64,000 nucleotides of DNA from positions 6,465,501 to 6,529,500 of the forward strand of contig NZ_CP019426.1 in assembly GCF_009834515.1 (NCBI RefSeq), read 5' to 3'. How positions within the stretch are numbered: position 1 is the first letter of the stretch; each line of letters opens with the position of its first letter. Below the pieces are notes generated by a model. The model made no database searches, was not told the origin of the DNA, and saw nothing but the letters and a program-made list of their open reading frames with translations. Positions 8,931 to 16,933 of this stretch are shown here, piece after piece. The position numbers and the translations under genes were made by a program. Source of the DNA: Pseudomonas sp. R84 (GTDB taxonomy: Bacteria; Pseudomonadota; Gammaproteobacteria; Pseudomonadales; Pseudomonadaceae).

Positions 8931-9015
8931 AGCTGCAAGCTACAAGCTGCAAGCTGAAATTTGTCGTTACGCTGAACCGCTTTGACTTGCCGCTCGCAGC
9001 TTGAAGCTCGCGGCT
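8931..9015. repeat. GCAAGCT-type imperfect inverted repeat between pstB and phoU
   Basis: AGCTGCAAGCTACAAGCTGC on the left and CTTGCCGCTCGCAGCTTG plus AAGCTCGCGGCT on the right. Same family as 2893-2974 and 49859-49938, again inside an operon. Confidence 0.75.
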
Positions 9016-9021
9016 GTACGG

Positions 9022-9855
9022 TTAACCGTATCGACCGGTGATGTAGTCTTCGGTCTGCTTCTTCGCCGGATTGGTGAACAGGGTATCGGTGTCGCCGAAT
9101 TCCACCAGTTTGCCCATGTACATGAACGCCGTGTAGTCGGACACCCGCGCGGCCTGTTGCATGTTGTGCGTGACGATGACGATGGTGAACTTGGATTTAA
9201 GCTCGTAGATCAGCTCTTCGACTTTCAGCGTCGAGATCGGGTCGAGGGCCGAGCACGGTTCGTCGAGCAGCAGCACTTCCGGCTCAACCGCGATGGTACG
9301 GGCGATGACCAGACGCTGTTGCTGACCACCGGACAGGCCAAGTGCCGATTCATGCAGACGGTCTTTGACTTCGTCCCACAGTGCCGCACCTTTCAACGCC
9401 CATTCTACCGCCTCGTCGAGAATGCGCTTCTTGTTGATGCCCTGGATGCGCAGGCCGTACACCACGTTTTCGTAAATGGTCTTCGGGAACGGGTTGGGCT
9501 TCTGGAACACCATGCCGACGCGACGACGCAGCTCGGCAACGTCTTCGCCCTTGCGATAGATGTTGTTGCCGTACAGGTTGATCGCGCCTTCTACGCGGCA
9601 GCCGTCAACCAGATCGTTCATGCGGTTGAAGGTGCGCAGCAGCGTCGACTTACCGCAGCCGGACGGGCCGATGAAGGCGGTCACGCGCTGTTTCGGGATG
9701 TTCATGCTGACGTCGAACAGCGCTTGTTTCTCGCCGTAGTACAGGCTCAGGCCCGGTACTTCGATGGCAACGGTTTCCTGTTCGAGACTGAGGCTCTGCT
9801 TGTCGCGGCCCAGGGCCGACATGTTGATGCCGTGGGTGTGTGTTTCGTGCTGCAT
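9022..9855 (-). CDS. pstB: phosphate ABC transporter ATP-binding protein PstB
   Basis: ATPase of the high-affinity phosphate importer. The 277 residues have Walker [10 protein letters not shown] (about residues 63-71), the Q loop in [10 protein letters not shown], signature LSGGQQQR, Walker [14 protein letters not shown] and H-loop IVTHNM. The N-terminus ([13 protein letters not shown]) is about 20 residues longer than in E. coli; a downstream Met at residue 12 is an alternative start. It works with PstA and PstC at the inner membrane. Separated from pstA by 184 bp with a REPIN-type repeat. Confidence 0.96.
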   Translation of the reverse strand: MQHETHTHGINMSALGRDKQSLSLEQETVAIEVPGLSLYYGEKQALFDVSMNIPKQRVTAFIGPSGCGKSTLLRTFNRMNDLVDGCRVEGAINLYGNNIYRKGEDVAELRRRVGMVFQKPNPFPKTIYENVVYGLRIQGINKKRILDEAVEWALKGAALWDEVKDRLHESALGLSGGQQQRLVIARTIAVEPEVLLLDEPCSALDPISTLKVEELIYELKSKFTIVIVTHNMQQAARVSDYTAFMYMGKLVEFGDTDTLFTNPAKKQTEDYITGRYG

Positions 9856-9944
9856 GGGAGGCTCCCTGTGCTAACAAATTCGGTTCGTTGAACCACTGGC
9901 CTTGCCAATGGGTTACTGAAAATCTGTGGCTTGCGCCGATCCTT

Positions 9945-10030
9945 GTGGGAGCTGGCTTGCCAGCGATGGCATCACCGCGGTGTTACTGGCTGACCGAGTC
10001 GCCTGCATCGCTGGCAAGCCAGCTCCCACA
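9945..10030. repeat. REPIN-type inverted repeat inside the pst operon (GTGGGAGCTGGCTTGCC family)
   Basis: GTGGGAGCTGGCTTGCCAGC and its complement flank about 45 bp. It lies between pstA and pstB, genes expected to share a transcript, so the RNA should carry a large hairpin at this junction. Confidence 0.85.
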
Positions 10031-10039
10031 GGATTTGTG

Positions 10040-11710
10040 TTAACTGTCCAAAGCTTTGTATTTTTCGCGCAGGTGGTTGCGGATATACACCGCCGACAGG
10101 TTCAACGTGGCGATCACCAGTACCAGCAACAGCGCCGTGGCGTACACCAGCGGACGGGCCGCTTCGACGTTCGGGCTCTGGAAGCCGACGTCATAGATGT
10201 GGAAGCCCAAGTGCATGATCTTCTGGTCCAGGTGCAGGTACGGGTAGTTGCCGTCCACAGGCAGCGATGGCGCCAGTTTCACCACACCCACCAGCATCAG
10301 CGGCGCCACTTCACCGGCGGCACGGGCCACGGCGAGGATCATGCCGGTCATCATTGCCGGGCTGGCCATCGGGATCACAATCTTCCACAAGGTTTCAGCC
10401 TTGGTCGCGCCGAGGGCCAACGAACCTTCACGCACGGTACGCGGGATTCGCGCCAGACCTTCCTCGGTTGCCACAATCACCACCGGCACCGCCAGCAGCG
10501 CCAAAGTCAGCGACGCCCAGAGCAGACCCGGTGTACCGAAGGTCGGTGCCGGCAGTGCTTCCGGGAAGAACAAGCGGTCGACCGAACCACCGAGTACGTA
10601 AACGAAGAAGCCCAGACCGAACACGCCGTAAACGATCGCCGGTACGCCGGCGAGGTTGTTCACCGCGATACGGATGATCCGCGTCAGGGTGTTCTGCTTG
10701 GCGTATTCCCGCAGGTACACCGCCGCCAGCACGCCGAACGGGGTGACGATCATCGCCATGATCAACGTCATCATCACGGTGCCGAAGATCGCCGGGAAAA
10801 TCCCGCCTTCGGTGTTCGCTTCACGCGGGTCGTCCGACAGGAATTCCCAGATCTTGCTGAAGTAGAAGCCGACCTTGGTGAAGGTGCTCATCGCGTTCGG
10901 CTGGTAGGCGTGAACCACTTTGCCCAGACCGATTTCGATCTCTTTGCCGTTGGCATCACGAGCGGTCAAGGCATCGCGGTTGAACTGCGCATGCAGATCG
11001 GCCAGGCGCGCTTCGATGTCCTGATAACGCGCATTCAGCTCGGCACGCTCGGACTCCATGTCCGCTTGCGCGGTGGCGTCGAGCTTGCCTTCCAGTTCCA
11101 GTTTGCGACCGTGCAGACGGATGCGCTCCAGACCTGCGTTGATCGCACCGATGTCAGTCTTTTCCAGCGACTTCAGTTGTGCCGCCAGACCGTTCACACG
11201 GTTGATTCGCGCCTGCAACTCAGGCCACGCAGCCTCACCCTCGGCGATGACTTTGCCATCCTGTTTGACGTTGACCAGGTAGCCGTAGAAATTGCCCCAC
11301 TCGCGACGCTCGATCGCCATCAGTTCTGGCGGCGTGGTCTGGTTGGTCAGCCACTCGCCGACGATCCAGGTGAAGTCGTTACCGTTCAGATCACGGTTGC
11401 CGACCTTGATCAGCTCGCGGGTCATGAATTCCGGGCCTTCATCGGGCACCGGCAAACCGGCGCTCTTCAGACGGGCGCGAGGCACTTCTTCTTTCTGTAC
11501 CACTTCACCGATGACCAGGTGATTGGCCTGGCCCGGTACGTCGTAATGGGCGTGGACCAGGTCCGCCGGCCAGAAGTGACCGAGACCGCGCACGGCAATC
11601 ACCGCCAACAGGCCAATGGTCATGATGACCGCGATGGACACCGCGCCACCGCTGATCCAGACGCCCGGGGCGCCGCTCTTGAACCATCCTTTCAGGGAGT
11701 TCTGTTTCAC
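10040..11710 (-). CDS. pstA: phosphate ABC transporter permease PstA (large form)
   Basis: Inner-membrane permease of the Pst phosphate importer. At 556 residues it is nearly twice the E. coli protein. The extra length is a soluble insert after the first membrane segment (about residues 25-45): roughly residues 60-270, including a charged stretch of about 100 residues rich in Arg, Glu and Leu that looks helical or coiled-coil. The usual six-helix permease domain follows (about 300-550) with the EAA-loop region around GATKAETLWKIVIPMASPAMMTG. Its start lies 16 bp from the pstC stop. The long form is known in Pseudomonas and relatives; the role of the insert is unknown to me. Confidence 0.95.
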   Translation of the reverse strand: MKQNSLKGWFKSGAPGVWISGGAVSIAVIMTIGLLAVIAVRGLGHFWPADLVHAHYDVPGQANHLVIGEVVQKEEVPRARLKSAGLPVPDEGPEFMTRELIKVGNRDLNGNDFTWIVGEWLTNQTTPPELMAIERREWGNFYGYLVNVKQDGKVIAEGEAAWPELQARINRVNGLAAQLKSLEKTDIGAINAGLERIRLHGRKLELEGKLDATAQADMESERAELNARYQDIEARLADLHAQFNRDALTARDANGKEIEIGLGKVVHAYQPNAMSTFTKVGFYFSKIWEFLSDDPREANTEGGIFPAIFGTVMMTLIMAMIVTPFGVLAAVYLREYAKQNTLTRIIRIAVNNLAGVPAIVYGVFGLGFFVYVLGGSVDRLFFPEALPAPTFGTPGLLWASLTLALLAVPVVIVATEEGLARIPRTVREGSLALGATKAETLWKIVIPMASPAMMTGMILAVARAAGEVAPLMLVGVVKLAPSLPVDGNYPYLHLDQKIMHLGFHIYDVGFQSPNVEAARPLVYATALLLVLVIATLNLSAVYIRNHLREKYKALDS

Positions 11711-11726
11711 AGACTTCTACCTTTGC

Positions 11727-14009
11727 TTAAAGCGACGAGTATTTCTTGCGCAGACGCTGACGAATCAGTTCTGCCAGGGTGTTCATGACGAAGGTGAACA
11801 ACAGCAACACCAGCGCCGAGAGGAACAGCACGCGGTAGTGGCTGCCGCCGACTTCCGACTCGGGCATTTCCACCGCGACGTTGGCGGCCAGGGTGCGCAG
11901 GCCTTCGAACAGGTTCATTTCCATGACCGGGGTGTTACCGGTGGCCATCAGCACGATCATGGTTTCGCCGACCGCACGGCCCATGCCGATCATCAGCGCC
12001 GAGAAGATCCCCGGGCTGGCGGTCAGGATGACGACACGGGTCATGGTCTGCCACGGCGTGGCACCGAGGGCCAGCGAACCGAGGGTCAGGCCGCGTGGCA
12101 CGCTGAACACGGCGTCTTCAGCAATCGAGTAGATGTTCGGGATCACCGCAAAACCCATGGCCAGACCGACCACCAGAGCGTTGCGCTGGTCGTAGGTGAT
12201 GCCGAGGTCGTGGGAGATCCACATGCGCATGTCACCGCCGAAGAACCAGTTCTCCATGAACGGGCTCATGTACAGCGACAGCCAGCCCACGAACAGAATC
12301 ACCGGAATCAGCAGCGCACTTTCCCAGCCATCCGGGACTTTCAGGCGGATCGATTCAGGCAGACGACTGAAGGTGAAACCGGCGACCAGGATGCCGATCG
12401 GCAACAACATCAGCAGGCTGAAGATGCCCGGCAGATGCCCTTCGACATATGGCGCGAGGAACAGACCGGCGAAGAAACCGAGGATCACCGTCGGCATCGC
12501 TTCCATCAGCTCGATCACCGGTTTGACCTTGCGGCGCATGCCCGGGGCCATGAAGTACGCGGTGTAGATTGCAGCAGCAACGGCCAGCGGCGCGGCCAGC
12601 AGCATCGCGTAGAACGCGGCTTTCAGCGTGCCGAAGGTCAGTGGCGACAGGCTCAGTTTCGGTTCGAAATCGGTGTTGGCTGCAGTCGATTGCCAGACGT
12701 ATTTAGGCTCGTCGTAGTTCTCGTACCAGACCTTGCTCCACAGCGCGCTCCACGAGACTTCCGGGTGCGGGTTGTCGAGCAGCAACGGTTGCAGCTTGCC
12801 GCCGGCTTCGACGATCACGCGGTTGGCGCGTGGCGACAGACCGAACAGGCCTTGGCCTTCAACCACCTGATCGACCAGCAAGGTGCGGTGCGCGGTGCTG
12901 TGGAACACGCCGAGCTTGCCGCTGGCATCCAGCGCGAGGAAGCCTTTGCGGCGCTCTTCGGCGGTGATTTCAACGATCGGCGTGGTGCCCATCTGGAAGG
13001 TACGAATCTGTTTCAGGCGCAGCTCACCGTCGGTATCACGGGCCATAAACCATTGGGCCAGACCACCCTTGGAGTCGCCGACAATCAGCGAGATACCACC
13101 GACCAGTTGCGTGGTCGCGGTGACTTCAGCGTCAGCGTTTTCCAGCAGTTTGTAGCGACCGTTGAGGCTCTTGTCGCGCAGGCTGAACACATCGGCCTGA
13201 GCGCGACCGTTGACCACGTACAGCCATTGCTGGCGCGGGTCGACGAAGATGTTTTTCACCGGCTCAGTCATCTGCGGCAGATCGATACGCTTCTGCTCGT
13301 TGGTGACTTCACCGGTCATCATGTTTTCTTCGCTGGTCAGCGACAGCACGTTGAGTTGCGAACCGGTCGAACCGACCAGCATCAGCGTCGTGTCGGTGGC
13401 ATTCAGGCTGACATGCTCCAGCGCACCGCCGGCTTCGTTCAGCGCGATCGGTGCCTCGCCATACGGATACTCGATGGCCGGGCTGATGGTTTTCTTGCCA
13501 TCGGGGTAGCTGACTTTATAGGTGTGACGGAACACCAGCGCCTGACCGTTGGACAGGCCCACGGCCACCAGCGGATGGCCTGGCTGGTCTTCACCAATCG
13601 AGGTCACGGTGGCGCCGGCAGGCACCGGCAGATCGACGCGCTTCAGCTCAGCGCCACTGTCGATATCAAAGAACAATGCCTGGCCCTTGTCGGAAACACG
13701 CATGGCCACCTGATTCTGCTCTTCGAGCGAAATCATCAGCGGCTTGCCGGCGTCCTGCATCCAGGCCGGGGTGATCGAGTCTTTCGCGGTCAGGTCGGCA
13801 CCCTGGAATAGCGGCGCAACCACGTAGGCGAGGAAAAAGAAGATCAGGGTGATGGCTGCCAGCACCGCGAGACCGCCAACGAGGACGTACCAGCGAGTGA
13901 AGCGATCCTTGAGCGCGCGAATGCGGCGCTTGCGTTGCAGCTCAGGCGTATTGAAATCAATGCGCTTGGGAGGATTAGTAGTCATTTGGGAATTGGCCAG
14001 ATCATTCAT
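11727..14009 (-). CDS. pstC: phosphate ABC transporter permease PstC (large form)
   Basis: Second permease of the Pst importer, 760 residues against about 320 in E. coli. One N-terminal membrane helix (about residues 40-62) is followed by a periplasmic region of about 400 residues with repeated short beta patterns suggestive of a propeller (for example VSLNATDTTLMLVGSTGS and IDLPQMTEPVKNIFVD), then the six-helix permease domain (about 470-755) with the EAA motif in LALGATPWQTMTRVVILTA. The annotated ATG at 14009 falls where the predicted Pho-box promoter would start the RNA, so translation may be leaderless or may start at Met9 (13985). Confidence 0.95.
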   Translation of the reverse strand: MNDLANSQMTTNPPKRIDFNTPELQRKRRIRALKDRFTRWYVLVGGLAVLAAITLIFFFLAYVVAPLFQGADLTAKDSITPAWMQDAGKPLMISLEEQNQVAMRVSDKGQALFFDIDSGAELKRVDLPVPAGATVTSIGEDQPGHPLVAVGLSNGQALVFRHTYKVSYPDGKKTISPAIEYPYGEAPIALNEAGGALEHVSLNATDTTLMLVGSTGSQLNVLSLTSEENMMTGEVTNEQKRIDLPQMTEPVKNIFVDPRQQWLYVVNGRAQADVFSLRDKSLNGRYKLLENADAEVTATTQLVGGISLIVGDSKGGLAQWFMARDTDGELRLKQIRTFQMGTTPIVEITAEERRKGFLALDASGKLGVFHSTAHRTLLVDQVVEGQGLFGLSPRANRVIVEAGGKLQPLLLDNPHPEVSWSALWSKVWYENYDEPKYVWQSTAANTDFEPKLSLSPLTFGTLKAAFYAMLLAAPLAVAAAIYTAYFMAPGMRRKVKPVIELMEAMPTVILGFFAGLFLAPYVEGHLPGIFSLLMLLPIGILVAGFTFSRLPESIRLKVPDGWESALLIPVILFVGWLSLYMSPFMENWFFGGDMRMWISHDLGITYDQRNALVVGLAMGFAVIPNIYSIAEDAVFSVPRGLTLGSLALGATPWQTMTRVVILTASPGIFSALMIGMGRAVGETMIVLMATGNTPVMEMNLFEGLRTLAANVAVEMPESEVGGSHYRVLFLSALVLLLFTFVMNTLAELIRQRLRKKYSSL

Positions 14010-14031
14010 GCGCTCACCCTAGCGATCCTGT

Positions 14032-14049
14032 ATGACAGAAAGATGACAA
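14032..14049 (-). promoter_or_regulatory. Pho box upstream of pstC
   Basis: On the minus strand TTGTCATCTTTCTGTCAT is a near-perfect 7-4-7 Pho box. Ten bases further is TAGGGT (14016-14021), a -10-like hexamer. This gives pstC a Pho-controlled promoter separate from that of pstS. Confidence 0.78.
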
Positions 14050-14113
14050 TGCAGTGACGCAGCAAATCCACCGCCAGCGGGACTGGCAGAGGATCAAAAA
14101 TTTGAGGTGTGGA

Positions 14114-14144
14114 AAAGGCCGGTCTGCGCGCAGATCCGGCCTTT
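14114..14144 (-). terminator. terminator or attenuator hairpin between pstS and pstC
   Basis: On the minus strand AAAGGCCGGATCTGCG pairs with CGCAGACCGGCCTTTT. A second hairpin (GAGTCCGG...CCGGACTC, 14150-14176) comes first, directly after the pstS stop. Together they should end or thin out pstS transcripts before pstC, matching the separate pstC promoter. Confidence 0.75.
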
Positions 14145-14182
14145 CACCTGAGTCCGGCGGGGTTCACCCCGGACTCAATTTG

Positions 14183-15181
14183 TTACTTCTTTGCGACAGC
14201 GCCGCCTTCCTGCAGACCCAGGTCAGCCAGTGCTTTTGCAGCAACCTTGGCTGGCAGTGGGATGTAGCCGTCTTTCACTACCACTTCCTGGCCCTGTTTC
14301 GACAGCACCAGTTTCACGAACTCAGCTTCCAGCGGAGCCAGAGGCTTGTTCGGGGCTTTGTTGACGTAAACGTAGAGGAAACGCGACAGCGGGTATTTGC
14401 CGTTCAGGGCGTTTTCTTCGGTGTCTTCGATGAAGTCGGTGCTGCCTTTCTTGGCCAGAGGAACGGTCTTCACGCTGGCGGTCTTGTAACCGATGCCGGA
14501 GTAACCGATGCCGTTCAGCGAGGAGCTGATCGACTGCACAACCGACGCCGAACCAGGTTGTTCGTTAACGTTTGGTTTGTAGTCGCCTTTGCACAGGGCT
14601 TCTTCTTTGAAGTAGCCGTAGGTGCCGGATACCGAGTTACGGCCGAACAGTTGTACTGGTTTGTTGGCCAGGTCGCCGGTCACACCCAGTTCGCCCCAGG
14701 TTTTCACGTCGGCTTTGGCGCCGCACAGACGGGTCGACGAGAAGATCGCATCAACCTGTTCCATGGTCAGGTGCTGGATCGGGTTGTCCTTGTGCACGAA
14801 CACAGCCAGGGCATCCACGGCAACCGGGATAGCGGTTGGCTTGTAGCCGTACTTCTGCTCGAAGGCCGCCAGTTCGGTGTCCTTCATCTTGCGGCTCATC
14901 GGGCCCAAGTTGGAGGTGCCTTCAGTCAAAGCAGGTGGCGCAGTGGCGGAGCCAGCGGCCTGAATCTGGATGTTGACGTTCGGGTATTCTTTTTTGTAGT
15001 TCTCAGCCCAGAGGGTCATGAGGTTGGCCAGGGTATCGGAGCCGACGCTGGACAGGTTGCCCGACACACCAGTGGTCTTGGTGTAGCTCGGGATAGCAGG
15101 GTCAACAGCGGCAACCGCGTTGGCAGTCGCAACGCCAGCAGCGACAAAAGTCATTGCCGCCATCAAACGCTTCAGTTTCAT
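14183..15181 (-). CDS. pstS: periplasmic phosphate-binding protein PstS
   Basis: Binds phosphate in the periplasm and delivers it to PstCA. The 332-residue precursor has a Sec signal peptide (basic MKLKR, hydrophobic core, Ala-rich cleavage region near residue 25), then the family blocks [29 protein letters not shown] and [15 protein letters not shown] (phosphate-contacting SGT). The length and the SSVGSDT start are typical of the Pseudomonas PstS that binds phosphate as a PBP-like protein. A Pho box lies about 80 bp upstream; hairpins follow the stop, consistent with PstS being made in excess over the membrane subunits. Confidence 0.96.
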   Translation of the reverse strand: MKLKRLMAAMTFVAAGVATANAVAAVDPAIPSYTKTTGVSGNLSSVGSDTLANLMTLWAENYKKEYPNVNIQIQAAGSATAPPALTEGTSNLGPMSRKMKDTELAAFEQKYGYKPTAIPVAVDALAVFVHKDNPIQHLTMEQVDAIFSSTRLCGAKADVKTWGELGVTGDLANKPVQLFGRNSVSGTYGYFKEEALCKGDYKPNVNEQPGSASVVQSISSSLNGIGYSGIGYKTASVKTVPLAKKGSTDFIEDTEENALNGKYPLSRFLYVYVNKAPNKPLAPLEAEFVKLVLSKQGQEVVVKDGYIPLPAKVAAKALADLGLQEGGAVAKK

Positions 15182-15259
15182 GCCTTACTCCTAGCAGATA
15201 GGGTGTGTTAAGTCGGGGCCAAGTATCAGCAGGCCGTGTGAACACTCTATGGCTGAAAT

Positions 15260-15277
15260 ATGACAATTGGATGAAAG
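15260..15277 (-). promoter_or_regulatory. Pho box and promoter of pstS
   Basis: On the minus strand CTTTCATCCAATTGTCAT fits the Pho box; ten bases later is TAGAGT (15244-15249), a plausible -10. The predicted start lies near 15238, leaving a leader of about 55 nt before pstS. Confidence 0.78.
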
Positions 15278-15319
15278 GCCAGCATGGGAGCCGTGTTAAA
15301 AAAGTGAAGCTCTTCCCGG

Positions 15320-15355
15320 GTTGACAAATCACTATCAAAAGATAGTCTTGTCAAC
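15320..15355 (+). promoter_or_regulatory. inverted-repeat operator over the promoter of the XRE-ImmA/PIN module
   Basis: GTTGACAA and ACTATC (15320-15336) are mirrored by GATAGT and TTGTCAAC (15341-15355) around a central AAAA; only a 3-base versus 1-base inner spacer breaks the symmetry. The left arm contains TTGACA, a perfect -35, and TAGTCT follows at 16-bp spacing as a possible -10. Binding of an HTH protein here would cover the promoter, so autorepression by the product at 15370 is likely. Confidence 0.65.
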
Positions 15356-15369
15356 CACGAGAGGGCCCC

Positions 15370-16428
15370 ATGATAAACGACCGAATTCGCCGCGCGCGCC
15401 TGCAAAAAGGCCTCAGTCTAGAGGCTTTGGCGATGGAGCTTGGCGACATAACCAAACAAGCCTTGAGCAAATATGAGAAGGGGTTGAGCACTCCCAATTC
15501 AACTCGTCTGCTACAACTGGCCAAAGCGCTTCAGGTCAGCCCTGAGTACTTCTTCCGCGCGGATGCAATTGCGCTGGCGCCTCTGGAGTTTCGAAAACTG
15601 GCCCGAATGCCGAAATATCGCCAGGCACAGGTGGAAGAAAAAATTCGCGAACACCTTGAGCGCTACATCGCGCTTGAGGAATGTTTCGATCCTGCCGACA
15701 TCCACACTCCCGTCACCCCGTCACAAATGATCCCGGTTTCCTGTCTCGATGACGCCGAGCGCGCAGCAGAGCAACTTCGTCAGTTCTGGGGAATTGGTAG
15801 CGACCCTATCGCCAATCTGACCGAACAATTGGAAGAACACAGCATAAAAGTCGCCATGCTAAACGGCCCGGACGACTTCGACGGCGCTTGCGCTGCCACC
15901 GGTAACGGCGAACACGTGTTGATTGCACTGAATGCCGATCGCCCAGGTGAACGAATCAGGTTCACCGCCGCGCACGAACTCGGCCACTGGGTCATGGCAT
16001 TACCAGAGGATATGCCGGAGAGGGACCAGGAAAATTGTTGCCATCGATTCGCTGGCGCGTTTCTTTATCCGGCGAAAAGTGTCACCGGCGACTTCGGTAG
16101 CCATCCTCGCTCCAGAGTTCATCCACGAGAACTGCTGATTGCAAAGCGTCAATACGGGATCTCAATGTATGCCGCGTTAAGACGCCTGAAAGATCTGAAG
16201 CTTCTTAGCGAAAGTGGCTATAAATCCCTCACTATCCAATTCAGCGCCAACGGCTGGCGCAAATCAGAACCTGAGCCGCTACCTTGCAATCCGCCGCAAA
16301 GATTTGAGTCGCTAGCATTCTGGGCGTTGGCAGAAGGGCTGATCACCAAGTCTCGGGCTGCCGAACTCCTGCGCAAACCAGTTAGCGCACTGGACCCCAA
16401 TTTCCTGGGTTCACTGGAGAATGCATGA
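15370..16428 (+). CDS. XRE-family HTH protein with ImmA/IrrE metallopeptidase domain
   Basis: 352 residues. The N-terminal Cro/CI-type HTH (about 5-60, with ITKQALSKYEKGLSTPNS) binds DNA. A central ImmA/IrrE-type domain carries the zinc motif HELGH (H202, E203, H206) with a downstream helix containing E221 and FAGAFLYP, so the peptidase looks intact. The C-terminus (about 270-352) is helical and of unknown role. In related proteins the peptidase cleaves a repressor; in toxin-antitoxin arrangements such proteins act as antitoxin or regulator. The stop overlaps the next ATG by 4 bp (ATGA) and the RBS is GAGAGG. Base composition is visibly more A/T-rich than pstS or the MFS gene, which suggests transfer. 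Confidence 0.88.
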   Translation: MINDRIRRARLQKGLSLEALAMELGDITKQALSKYEKGLSTPNSTRLLQLAKALQVSPEYFFRADAIALAPLEFRKLARMPKYRQAQVEEKIREHLERYIALEECFDPADIHTPVTPSQMIPVSCLDDAERAAEQLRQFWGIGSDPIANLTEQLEEHSIKVAMLNGPDDFDGACAATGNGEHVLIALNADRPGERIRFTAAHELGHWVMALPEDMPERDQENCCHRFAGAFLYPAKSVTGDFGSHPRSRVHPRELLIAKRQYGISMYAALRRLKDLKLLSESGYKSLTIQFSANGWRKSEPEPLPCNPPQRFESLAFWALAEGLITKSRAAELLRKPVSALDPNFLGSLENA

Positions 16429-16853
16429 GTTTGATCTTCATCAGTGATACGAATATCTGGATTGACTTCAGAAACGCCGGATTGCTGGAGCAGATGTTTC
16501 GATTGCCATTCACACTTTGCTGCACCGACTTTGTCATGCATGAGCTTGCAGACTTTCCCCACCAGGAACTGCTTGATCGAGGACTGAGTGTCGAATCGTT
16601 CGATGAATCTGGCGTGATCAGACTCTTTGAGCTGAAAGTCGAGCACAACAACAGCTCACTGGCGGACGTGTCTTGTTACCTGCTCGCACAGGAAACAGGG
16701 CGTCCGTTGCTGACCGGAGATGGCAAGTTAAGGCGCCAGGCACAACGAGATGGACTGGAGGTGCACGGCGCTCTTTGGTTACTTGATCTGATGGTTGAGC
16801 ATCAAGTAATTGAAAAGTCGGATGCCGCAAACGCCTTGGCCCACATGGCTTGA
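16425..16853 (+). CDS. PIN-domain protein, probable ribonuclease toxin of a two-gene module
   Basis: 142 residues with a PIN-like active site visible in order: D8 (FISDTNIWID), E40 (TDFVMHELADF), D81 (LADVSCYLL) and D99 (LLTGDGKLRR). PIN proteins are Mg-dependent ribonucleases, often VapC-type toxins; the spacing resembles the DUF4411-like PIN group that I recall following ImmA/IrrE genes. Its start codon overlaps the stop of the XRE-ImmA gene by 4 bp, so the two are translationally coupled. Whether it is a toxin held by the upstream protein, or a nuclease released by its protease, is inference. Confidence 0.85.
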   Translation: MSLIFISDTNIWIDFRNAGLLEQMFRLPFTLCCTDFVMHELADFPHQELLDRGLSVESFDESGVIRLFELKVEHNNSSLADVSCYLLAQETGRPLLTGDGKLRRQAQRDGLEVHGALWLLDLMVEHQVIEKSDAANALAHMA

Positions 16854-16933
16854 GCATGGCGCTCGACTCCCGACAGCAGAATGTGAATCAAGGCTCTCAC
16901 GCTGGCGAGAGCCCTAGAAGCAGAATCTTGGGA

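Noticed and set aside
9926..11788. Very long open frames opposite pstA and pstC
   Set aside because: They are opposite-strand shadows of high-GC coding sequence, rich in His, Gln and Arg, with real ABC-permease genes on the other strand.
16892..16913. GGCTCTC/GAGAGCC hairpin as terminator of the PIN gene
   Set aside because: No T run on either side; may be a weak terminator only, so not listed as a feature.
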